Made by a program: the position numbers and the translations under genes. From contig CAJKXZ010000019.1 of assembly GCA_905203995.1 (NCBI GenBank), forward strand, positions 1 through 13,733: a stretch of DNA of 13,733 nucleotides, given 5' to 3'. The notes below the pieces were generated by a model, which did not search any database, was not told where the DNA came from, and worked only from the letters and a program-made list of their open reading frames with translations. Positions within the stretch are counted from its first letter, which is position 1. The number at the start of each line of letters is the position of its first letter. This document shows positions 7,730 to 13,677 of this stretch, in pieces. This DNA comes from an uncultured Methanomassiliicoccus sp. Its GTDB lineage: Archaea > Thermoplasmatota > Thermoplasmata > Methanomassiliicoccales > Methanomassiliicoccaceae.

Positions 7730-8335
7730 TCACAGTCTAGCAACACTCCAATTATACAGCATAGTAGTTCTTTGTCCTACTCCCGATGCATTGTCCTTGT
7801 AGGATACTTCATACACATCTATGATTGATTGGGCTGCATCGAATTGCATAGCCACTCCATTCGAATACCGATATTCATCATTAACTTTGAGATAGCCAGT
7901 GACTTTTCCACCTTTTATCTGTTCATCTATCGCGGCATACAATAAATATGGAGTTTGTCCGACCATCGCGATTGGTATATTTTTTAAGAACACGTCCGTT
8001 AGAGAGTTTACCACTTTTTGAATGGATGTGCCATTACTGCTTAACCAGTAGCCATCAATAAACAATAATGATCCGATTTCGATATTTTTTAAATCATCCG
8101 TATTCTCGGTTATTGAGATTTTAGATGTGGATTTATTTAACGTGTCAACTATCGTATCGGTCCAATCAGACGTACCTAGCAAGACGACAGGATGGTCAGT
8201 AAATACAGGCTCAGTATAGTCTAGATCATCTTCGCCGTTGTTTACTGGTGGATCATCCTGTGTGAGAATGTATGCCCCGGAAGCGATAGCCGCAATGACT
8301 ACCACTGCTATGATGGCGATTCCAATTTTTTTCAT
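7730..8335 (-). CDS. Membrane-anchored or secreted protein of unknown function
   Basis: A 201-residue protein I do not recognise. It opens with MKKIGIAI and a single hydrophobic helix to about residue 24 (signal anchor or signal peptide), then an acidic, Pro/Asn-rich spacer (DDPPVNNGEDD). The remaining 160 residues look like one alpha/beta fold: VVLLGTSDW, SLLFIDGYWLSS and IPIAMVGQTPYLL read as buried beta strands, suggesting a Rossmann-like exported domain. No cysteine lipobox is visible. The ATG at 8335 is chosen because GAGGAGGG lies 5 nt upstream; the open frame extends to a TTG at 8365 but has no better signal. A TATA box at 8433-8441 and a C8 tract in the leader precede it. It is the last gene of the repeat-bounded segment. 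Confidence 0.75.
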   Translation of the reverse strand: MKKIGIAIIAVVVIAAIASGAYILTQDDPPVNNGEDDLDYTEPVFTDHPVVLLGTSDWTDTIVDTLNKSTSKISITENTDDLKNIEIGSLLFIDGYWLSSNGTSIQKVVNSLTDVFLKNIPIAMVGQTPYLLYAAIDEQIKGGKVTGYLKVNDEYRYSNGVAMQFDAAQSIIDVYEVSYKDNASGVGQRTTMLYNWSVARL

Positions 8336-8388
8336 ATGTTCCCTCCTCATGTATGATGTCAACAATCTATGTGTGTTTGATAAGCACT

Positions 8389-8396
8389 GGGGGGGG
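8389..8396 (-). repeat. C8 homopolymer in the leader of the anchored protein gene
   Basis: Eight G on the + strand, eight C in the coding strand, 54 nt upstream of the ATG at 8335 and some 15 nt after the expected transcription start. The frame of the gene stays open upward through the tract to a TAA near 8417 but has no ATG there, so the tract is probably untranslated. A length change could alter leader folding or promoter escape rather than frame. Confidence 0.6.
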
Positions 8397-8432
8397 ATGA
8401 AATATTCGTACAGTTATCCAATCCTTATCGCA

Positions 8433-8441
8433 TATATATTT
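8433..8441 (-). promoter_or_regulatory. TATA box for the anchored protein gene
   Basis: AAATATATA on the - strand, the best TATA match in the 170-bp gap between fic and this gene. Transcription would start near 8410 with a leader of about 75 nt including the C8 tract and GAGGAGGG. Confidence 0.4.
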
Positions 8442-8505
8442 ATCTTTATGTAATTAAAGACTTTTTAAGAAGTATTATCTTGAAGAATGAAGGGGCTTAG
8501 TACGA

Positions 8506-9147
8506 TTATTCATTTTTGAGCTCTGCCGTCTTGTACGTACTGTATCCTTCGTAGTCATAACTCGCATCAAGACCTTTCATGTACACCTCACGGTCGTTGA
8601 TTTTAGTCGTTAACGCGTTCTTTAAGAGTGTTTTGATTTCCGTATCCCTGACGGGACTGCGCTCCATAGCCAGCAAATAATCTTCTTTGTCAATACGGCG
8701 CCAATCTACCACACAGCCTAATTCTTTTTTCAGCATAGCATCCAGCCAGATTCTGGTACTGCGGCCGTTGCCTTCGCGAAAGGGGTGCGCAATGTTCATT
8801 TCAACATATTTTTCAATGATTTCTTCAAAATTCGTCTGCGGCATCTGTGAAATATGATCTAAAGCAGCTTCCAGGTAAAGAACTGGGGCAAAGCGGAAAT
8901 TGCTTTTTGCAAGATTGACGGTTCGTATTTTTCCAGCAAAGTCATAGATTTCCTCAAAGAGGTATCGATGGATCTCAGCTAATCCGGCAAATGTTCCTGC
9001 AATAGTATCGCGCAAGCCATTTTCAAACAGATCGAGCGCTCTCAGCTTGCTGATTCTTTCTTCAACTCGCGCAAGTTCTGCATGATCACTTACACCCAAT
9101 TTATTTGTTAAAACCATCTTCGTTTCCTTCAGGTAAGCATCATTCAC
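8506..9147 (-). CDS. Fic-domain adenylyltransferase with C-terminal self-inhibition motif (class III)
   Basis: Transfers AMP from ATP to hydroxyl groups on target proteins, usually to inactivate them. The catalytic motif HPFREGNGRSTR (121-132) is complete: His121 is the base, Glu125 binds magnesium, and the Gly-Asn-Gly and arginines hold the phosphates. The flap region is IRTVNLAKSNFRFAP (74-88). After the Fic core, SYDYEG (196-201) matches the inhibitory S/T-x-x-x-E-G/N motif, here at the C-terminus as in the self-inhibited class III (Neisseria Fic type), with Glu200 as the blocking glutamate. No separate antitoxin is therefore needed, and none is seen. The GTG at 9147 is used because the N-terminal residues (NDAYLKETKMVLTNKLG) fit the family; an ATG at 9117 is the alternative. 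Sits between the regulator gene and the anchored protein gene, all on the - strand. Confidence 0.93.
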   Translation of the reverse strand: MNDAYLKETKMVLTNKLGVSDHAELARVEERISKLRALDLFENGLRDTIAGTFAGLAEIHRYLFEEIYDFAGKIRTVNLAKSNFRFAPVLYLEAALDHISQMPQTNFEEIIEKYVEMNIAHPFREGNGRSTRIWLDAMLKKELGCVVDWRRIDKEDYLLAMERSPVRDTEIKTLLKNALTTKINDREVYMKGLDASYDYEGYSTYKTAELKNE

Positions 9148-9172
9148 AATGAGCTCTTAAAATCTATCAACG

Positions 9173-9208
9173 ATCAAGCGTACCAGACTTTCAAAAAGTC
9201 TGCTTGAT
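9173..9208. promoter_or_regulatory. Strong two-part hairpin upstream of fic
   Basis: CAGACTTT (9184-9191) and AAAGTCTG (9195-9202) form a perfect 8-bp stem with a CAA loop. It is extended by ATCAAG (9173-9178) pairing with CTTGAT (9203-9208), with a 5-nt bulge CGTAC on one side. The structure lies 26-61 nt upstream of the fic GTG. It may be an operator, an attenuator in the fic leader, or a terminator for the gene ending at 9367. Confidence 0.45.
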
Positions 9209-9313
9209 TCATTCAAATTGTTGATGAACAAACCTCTATATTAACATGATGTCGAAGATATTTATTATTTAATTCCATAAAACAACTTATGTAGTAAATA
9301 AATAGTGATGCAG

Positions 9314-9361
9314 CTTCCACTGTTTGATGCAAGAGATCTTGTTCTGACTAAGTGATGGAAG
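9314..9361 (-). terminator. Inverted repeats after the AlbA_2 gene
   Basis: CTTCCA (9314-9319) pairs with TGGAAG (9356-9361), and CAAGAGATCTTG (9330-9341) is a near-perfect dyad inside. On the - strand this directly follows the stop at 9367, and AT-rich sequence follows further on (9240-9310). Probably the end of that transcript; low certainty. Confidence 0.3.
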
Positions 9362-9366
9362 AGTTT

Positions 9367-10644
9367 TCAGCGGAGCTGGTATTTCGTATTGCGTCCTGCG
9401 CCGCTGACGGCGATTTTTCCAGCAGTCACCAGTTGCGACAGAAGATTGGCGGCTTTGCTTCTTGAGATACCTAAAGCGGCTTCTACCTCTGAACGGGTTA
9501 ACAGTTCCTGCTTGTTGAAAAGCTCCAGAACTTCTCCCAATTCTTCATCATAGCCAGCAGTCGTTTCAATCATGGGGAGCGTTACCTTAAACACATTGGT
9601 ACTCAGTTCAATATTCGGCTTCAAGAGATTATTTTGATAAGCCTTCAGCATCCGCGGTATTCCTGTCCCATAGGTTTCAATCATCTTCAGGCGGTAGAAG
9701 ACCCCTGCCAGACGGGGATTACGGAGAGAAGAGATACCCATTAAAAGGTCATCATAACCAATATCTGGATTCAAACCGCCAATTGATGACACCTGCAGAT
9801 AATCGGGCATCATCGACACTAAGATGCTGCCGTTTATAGAATAATCACGATGAACGAGGGCGTTGATTAATACTTCTCTAACCGCGCTCTCAGGATAGGC
9901 ACGATAATCTAAACGTTTCAGTCCAGTACTCCCAATCTCTGCGCGTAACGGGTTGTGTTTGGTAATGAACGCATAGGCTTTTTCAGCCTGGCCGAGGACG
10001 GAACCGTAGATTTCTTCCCGGTCAAGGAACTTATTTTTACTCTCATCATCAAACACGGCGAGTTTTATGCCCTGTGCACACTGATCTGAAAGAAGATAGG
10101 CAAGATTGGTGTAAGCTCCTTCTTTATAGAAACCCAAGCTGGCCATCTGCTGCTTACCAAATTCTACTTCATAATCAGCAAAAATTTGGGCGGTTGTGTT
10201 GAAGGTCAGATCCTGTTCGACAGCCACTGCTGACTCATAAGTTAAAGTAGAACTTTCCCTCAGCATCTTGCGGAGTAAAGCTTCTGAAGCTGGTACTGAA
10301 GCAGGTCCTCTGCGGACATATACTCCTTCAGAACGGAGCCCTTTTTCACGCAGATAATAGGGTTTTGATGAGCCTTCACAGACTACAATCTCTACGATAT
10401 CAGCACCGGCAATTTTTGACTGTCTGACCTTTGAGGACTCGGTGATGTCAGGGCGGATCATATCGGTAAGGAGCTGGACGGCGCATCGAGAAATGTCATC
10501 AACATTTTCAACTCCGATTACTTCGCCTCCATCATCAATACCGATGTAGATAGTGCCTCCTTTAGTATTAGCGAAAGCAACCGCCGTTTTCATTGTATTT
10601 TTGGTTAATTCACTTTTGAATTCCGTCACGTCGTCCTCTTTCAT
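9367..10644 (-). CDS. AlbA_2 / HATPase_c_4 / winged-helix regulator (COG2865-like)
   Basis: A 425-residue cytosolic nucleic-acid-binding ATPase-like regulator. Residues 5-125 form a Schlafen AlbA_2 domain (EFKSE, AFANTKGGTIYIGIDDGGEVIG). Residues about 250-345 form an HATPase_c_4 domain: REVLINALVHRDYS (256-269) is the N-box with Glu257, Asn261 and His265-Arg-Asp; IGGLNP (288-293) and RNPRLAGVFYRLKMIETYGTGIPRM follow. Residues 370-425 are a winged helix (LTRSEVEAALGISRSKAANLLSQL, with a basic Gly-rich wing). Such proteins are annotated as transcriptional regulators or ATP-binding proteins and are frequent in mobile islands; the true role is poorly known. The ATG at 10644 has no good ribosome binding site; a TATA box 31 nt upstream suggests a leaderless or near-leaderless transcript. 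It is divergent from the AAA_14 ATPase. Confidence 0.9.
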   Translation of the reverse strand: MKEDDVTEFKSELTKNTMKTAVAFANTKGGTIYIGIDDGGEVIGVENVDDISRCAVQLLTDMIRPDITESSKVRQSKIAGADIVEIVVCEGSSKPYYLREKGLRSEGVYVRRGPASVPASEALLRKMLRESSTLTYESAVAVEQDLTFNTTAQIFADYEVEFGKQQMASLGFYKEGAYTNLAYLLSDQCAQGIKLAVFDDESKNKFLDREEIYGSVLGQAEKAYAFITKHNPLRAEIGSTGLKRLDYRAYPESAVREVLINALVHRDYSINGSILVSMMPDYLQVSSIGGLNPDIGYDDLLMGISSLRNPRLAGVFYRLKMIETYGTGIPRMLKAYQNNLLKPNIELSTNVFKVTLPMIETTAGYDEELGEVLELFNKQELLTRSEVEAALGISRSKAANLLSQLVTAGKIAVSGAGRNTKYQLR

Positions 10645-10670
10645 TATGACCGGCAGTATAGCACTGAGAA

Positions 10671-10680
10671 GTATAATACT
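10671..10680 (-). promoter_or_regulatory. TATA box of the AlbA_2 gene, overlapping repeat B
   Basis: AGTATTATAC on the - strand, centred 31 nt from the ATG at 10644, with the purine tract AGAAAAAAGT of repeat B in the BRE position. The spacing predicts transcription starting within a few bases of the ATG. Confidence 0.5.
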
Positions 10681-10737
10681 TTTTTCTACTTTTTTCTACC
10701 ATAATCGTTTTGGACGAATGTTGTGAAGTGATGTGGC
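10678..10737 (+). repeat. 60-bp direct repeat, copy B
   Basis: Same sequence as 7371-7430 except for one base (G at 10726 for A at 7419), same orientation. It lies between the divergent AlbA_2 and AAA_14 genes, starting 34 bp from the AlbA_2 start codon. Its left end overlaps the - strand TATA box by 3 bp and its last C begins the + strand TATA-like CTATATTT. Confidence 0.85.
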
Positions 10738-10744
10738 TATATTT
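10737..10744 (+). promoter_or_regulatory. TATA box of the AAA_14 ATPase gene
   Basis: CTATATTT on the + strand just after repeat B. Transcription would start around 10767, at the first copy of the 16-bp repeat, leaving a leader of about 65 nt. Confidence 0.4.
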
Positions 10745-10764
10745 CAAAGGAGATTTAGACAAAA

Positions 10765-10803
10765 TGCCAAAAACATCAATAAAAGTGTGCCAAAAACATC
10801 AAT
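10765..10803 (+). repeat. Tandem 16-bp direct repeat in the ATPase leader
   Basis: TGCCAAAAACATCAAT occurs exactly at 10765-10780 and 10788-10803, a 23-bp period. It lies at and just after the expected transcription start of the AAA_14 gene. Two identical boxes two helical turns apart suggest cooperative repressor binding or an RNA-level site. Confidence 0.7.
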
Positions 10804-10833
10804 TTTAAGAGAAGAAGGTTGATTTCTGAGATT

Positions 10834-12096
10834 ATGTCGAAGTACTTGCCGAGACTGATTGATGCCGAACTAAAAGCCAGTCTGGAAGCCTTTGGTGCCG
10901 TCGTGATTAGCGGTCCTCAGGGCTGTGGAAAAACGACAACTGCTTCCCAGGTTTCTAAAAGCATACTTAGACTGCAGGACCCGGAGTTCAGAGAAAAGAG
11001 TGTGATATTAGCTAAACTGAAACCTTCTGAACTTTTAAAAGGTGATCAGCCACGATTACTTACTGAATGGCAAATCGCACCACAAGTATGGGATTCGATA
11101 CGCCTGAATGTCGACCAGAACGATGATCCAGGTTTGTATATTCTTACCAGCGCCATTGTAGCTAATAAGAACAGCATCCAACATTCTGGAACGGGACGTA
11201 TTGATCAACTGCGAATGAATACAATGAGTCTGTTTGAATCAGGAGACTCTGGAGGATCGATATCCTTAAACAGGCTGTTTAAAGGGAATTCTGAAGTATC
11301 TGGATCTTCCGAATTCAAACTAGACGATATTGCGGGTCTGATTGTTCGTGGAGGATGGCCGCGCGCTCTTGGTCAGAGTGAGCTTGTTTCACGGAAAGTC
11401 ATTAAGAGTTGCTGTGAAAACATTGTGGAGGCTGCCATTAGAATAAACGAAAGAAAACGTAAACAAGATAAAATGCAGGCAGTGTTAAGATCGCTTTCAA
11501 GAAATATCTCTGCACCACTCTCAAAAAAAGGGATCATGGCCGATATTTCATTAAAAGAAGGTTCAAGTATATCTGAAAACACATTGAATGATTATCTAAC
11601 AGCCTTGAGAGATATCTATGTACTGGATGAACTTCCAGCCTGGAATCCCAATCTTCGTTCAAAAACTGCTATCAGAACGACGGATACCGTACATCTATGT
11701 GATCCGGCGATCGCTGCTTATTTTCTTTCAGTTAAAAAAGAAGACTTGTTGGCTGACCCCCACATATTTGGACTACTATTCGAATCGTTAGTCGTCAGAG
11801 ATCTCCGCACATATGCACAGAGCATTGGCGGCGAGGTATTTCACTATCGCGATAAATCGGGATTGGAAGCGGATGCGGTCGTTCATCTGCATAATGGAAA
11901 ATGGGCCGCTTTTGAAGTCAAATTAGGTGATGCATGGGTTGACGAAGCTGCCGAGACGTTACTGAAATTAAAAGATAGAGTGAATACGGAGAGCATGGGT
12001 GAACCGGCTTTTCTATCAGTGATTACCGCTTCCGATTATGCATATACCCGTGACGATGGCGTTCATGTAGTGCCGTTGACTTGTTTGAAAAATTAA
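10834..12096 (+). CDS. AAA_14 ATPase with DUF4143 nuclease-like C-terminus
   Basis: A 420-residue protein of the widespread AAA_14/DUF4143 family; function unknown, often in accessory regions of gut microbes. The P-loop GPQGCGKT is at 27-34 (Lys33). The Walker B segment, LIDEWQ in most members, reads LLTEWQ (75-80): the aspartate is Thr77 while Glu78 stays. The next motif is YILTSA where the family has ILTGS. HSGTGRIDQLRM and MSLFESGDS (117-139) are family signatures. The DUF4143 part (about 190-420) ends in a PD-(D/E)xK-like core: FES Glu317, GLEADAV Asp347, and EVK Glu361/Lys363, so DNA binding or cleavage is possible. The ATG at 10834 is preferred over the TTG at 10819, which touches the GAAGG motif with no spacing; with ATG the spacing is long (15 nt), so the start is uncertain. 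Confidence 0.9.
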   Translation: MSKYLPRLIDAELKASLEAFGAVVISGPQGCGKTTTASQVSKSILRLQDPEFREKSVILAKLKPSELLKGDQPRLLTEWQIAPQVWDSIRLNVDQNDDPGLYILTSAIVANKNSIQHSGTGRIDQLRMNTMSLFESGDSGGSISLNRLFKGNSEVSGSSEFKLDDIAGLIVRGGWPRALGQSELVSRKVIKSCCENIVEAAIRINERKRKQDKMQAVLRSLSRNISAPLSKKGIMADISLKEGSSISENTLNDYLTALRDIYVLDELPAWNPNLRSKTAIRTTDTVHLCDPAIAAYFLSVKKEDLLADPHIFGLLFESLVVRDLRTYAQSIGGEVFHYRDKSGLEADAVVHLHNGKWAAFEVKLGDAWVDEAAETLLKLKDRVNTESMGEPAFLSVITASDYAYTRDDGVHVVPLTCLKN

Positions 12097-12105
12097 AATG
12101 AGGTT

Positions 12106-12175
12106 AACAGACCATTCCCTAAAACAATACTTCATTGTCACCTTCGACAAAAAGTACTGTAATGTCTGTTGTACT
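12106..12175. terminator. Nested inverted repeats between convergent ATPase genes
   Basis: AACAGAC (12106-12112) pairs with GTCTGTT (12164-12170); inside are ACAAT/ATTGT (12124-12138) and AGTAC/GTACT (12153-12175). The 80-bp gap separates two converging stops (12096 and 12177), so a shared terminator is the simplest reading. T tracts are weak. Confidence 0.35.
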
Positions 12176-12176
12176 C

Positions 12177-13448
12177 TCACTTTTCCAGATATTTCAACAA
12201 GGCTTCATTATCCCCACTAGACATTAAATCAAACAACAAGTCACCCATGGAGCATTCAAACATTTCTGAATCCTTCAATAGTTTGCTTGGTTTTGAAATT
12301 TTATTGAATTTGGCGATACCTTCGTCATTAGGGATTCCTACATAGATTTCACGGGGATCCAGATAACTAACTAGATGTGGTGAATGACTTGCGATGAGAA
12401 TCTTGCACTTGTCACCAACTAGCTGTTTAATTATCCTCAATAAACTTTGTAACATTGAAGGATGAACATAATTCTCTGGCTCTTCAAATGTAATGAATGG
12501 TATATGCCTAACATCTGCAATAACTGAACGAGTAAGCATCATGAATACGCTTTTTGCTCCATCGGACAATTGTTCAAAACTCAAAGGACCCAGAAGATTT
12601 TCGTCACGAAATTCCATCATATAGATCTTATCAGGAATTGTATACTCTGTTTCACTGACACCCTCATGAATTGAAAGGTCAAGAGATAGTTCAACGATCT
12701 TTATTTCTTTAATATGGGGAAATAATTGCGTATATGCGTACTCTAACCGGCCATATTTATCTGGATACTCCTTCTTTAGAAAGAATAAGATCCGTGGAAT
12801 ATTTCGAAGTGTATTGAGATCTAGTTCATTAAAGTCTCTTCGGATTATGGGATCTGGACCATTAGAAGAAGATGCATCAGGATGATGATCAACATATGCT
12901 TCAAGACCATTTAGATCATTCAATAATTCATGATAATATAGTTCATCATAAGCTTGAAGTTTGTTTAGCATTAGTTCATCATCATCGACAGATAACTTAT
13001 TGCTGCATCTCCCCGTTTTTGAAGTCCGGTAATAGCTGCCAGAATCACCCCTCTTAAACATAGTTGTAAATTTTTGACTGACATTGTTTGGTTTAATTTT
13101 CAGAGATTCTGCAATGATTTTACTTTTTTCATCTCTAGAGATCCATGCAAAAGCAAAGTCATATTCTGCCAAATAACTCTCATTGCCAGCAGTTAGTTCT
13201 AGCTTGAATTGTATGGAAAAAGTAGCAGGGTGATGATTACGATTATAAGGCATTCCTGGTTTGAAGGCCATCATTTGTCGTTTACCCTCTTTACTTGCAG
13301 AGATGAAATCAGTAGCAAAATCAATAGCCTCCATAACATTGGATTTGCCATAATTGTTTAGGGCAATAAGTGCACTAAGATCTGAGAGTGTTATCTCTAC
13401 AGCTTTGAGATTTCTAAAGCCATCTATTTTTACAGCAAGCATCTCCAT
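12177..13448 (-). CDS. AAA_15/AAA_21 (OLD/SMC-like) ATPase
   Basis: A 423-residue ABC-type ATPase without a TOPRIM domain. The N-terminal half carries the P-loop at 29-37, ALNNYGKSN; the family form is usually G-x-N-x-x-GKSN, so the first glycine is Ala29. The C-terminal half has the ABC signature QLSDGAKS (293-300), Walker B FITFEEPENYVHP (318-330, Glu322-Glu323) and the switch histidine in IASHSPHLV (His355). The middle (about 105-270) is an insert in place of a long coiled coil. Such ATPases pair with nucleases or other effectors in phage defence (Septu-, retron-, Abi- and OLD-type systems) but also occur alone; no partner is inside the window, and one could lie beyond 13733. The ATG at 13448 is preceded by GTGAT; ATG 13442 is also possible. 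It is AT-rich beside the metabolic genes. Confidence 0.88.
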   Translation of the reverse strand: MEMLAVKIDGFRNLKAVEITLSDLSALIALNNYGKSNVMEAIDFATDFISASKEGKRQMMAFKPGMPYNRNHHPATFSIQFKLELTAGNESYLAEYDFAFAWISRDEKSKIIAESLKIKPNNVSQKFTTMFKRGDSGSYYRTSKTGRCSNKLSVDDDELMLNKLQAYDELYYHELLNDLNGLEAYVDHHPDASSSNGPDPIIRRDFNELDLNTLRNIPRILFFLKKEYPDKYGRLEYAYTQLFPHIKEIKIVELSLDLSIHEGVSETEYTIPDKIYMMEFRDENLLGPLSFEQLSDGAKSVFMMLTRSVIADVRHIPFITFEEPENYVHPSMLQSLLRIIKQLVGDKCKILIASHSPHLVSYLDPREIYVGIPNDEGIAKFNKISKPSKLLKDSEMFECSMGDLLFDLMSSGDNEALLKYLEK

Positions 13449-13464
13449 ATCATCACAGTTTCAA

Positions 13465-13492
13465 TATTACGCAAATTATGATTGCGTTAATA
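13465..13492. promoter_or_regulatory. Palindrome upstream of the AAA_15 gene
   Basis: TATTACGCAA (13465-13474) faces TTGCGTTAATA (13482-13492); the core ACGCAA-N7-TTGCGT is perfect. It is 17-44 nt upstream of the ATG, where a repressor would cover the transcription start. Candidate operator. Confidence 0.5.
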
Positions 13493-13587
13493 GCACATAA
13501 TATCTGTGTATTGGGAGGTATTGGAGATTTCCTGCAAAAAAGAATCTCATATTTATTTTCCTACAACCCATGACTTTCTTCGAGTTA

Positions 13588-13652
13588 ATGAAATTAGTGG
13601 ATTGTGATCCATGAAATTAGTGGATTGTGATCCATGAAATTAGTGGATTGTG
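13588..13652 (+). repeat. 23-bp tandem repeat, 2.8 copies, each with a dyad
   Basis: Exact units at 13588-13610 and 13611-13633, and a third cut at 19 bp (13634-13652). Each full unit carries TGGAT-TGTG-ATCCA, a 5-4-5 dyad (13598-13611 in the first; repeated 23 bp on), lost in the third copy. The spacing is about two helical turns. All lies 140-205 bp upstream of the AAA_15 start, outside any gene I can see. Confidence 0.8.
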
Positions 13653-13677
13653 TGAATAGCTAAAGGACTTTTAATAA

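Noticed and set aside
8238..8453. 71-codon + strand frame over the start of the anchored protein gene
   Set aside because: Antisense of a hydrophobic signal segment gives an apparently membrane-like peptide by chance; the opposite strand has the better start and ribosome binding site.
7371..10737. Insertion sequence with the 60-bp units as terminal repeats
   Set aside because: The units are direct, not inverted, no transposase is encoded between them, and no short target duplication was seen at their outer edges.
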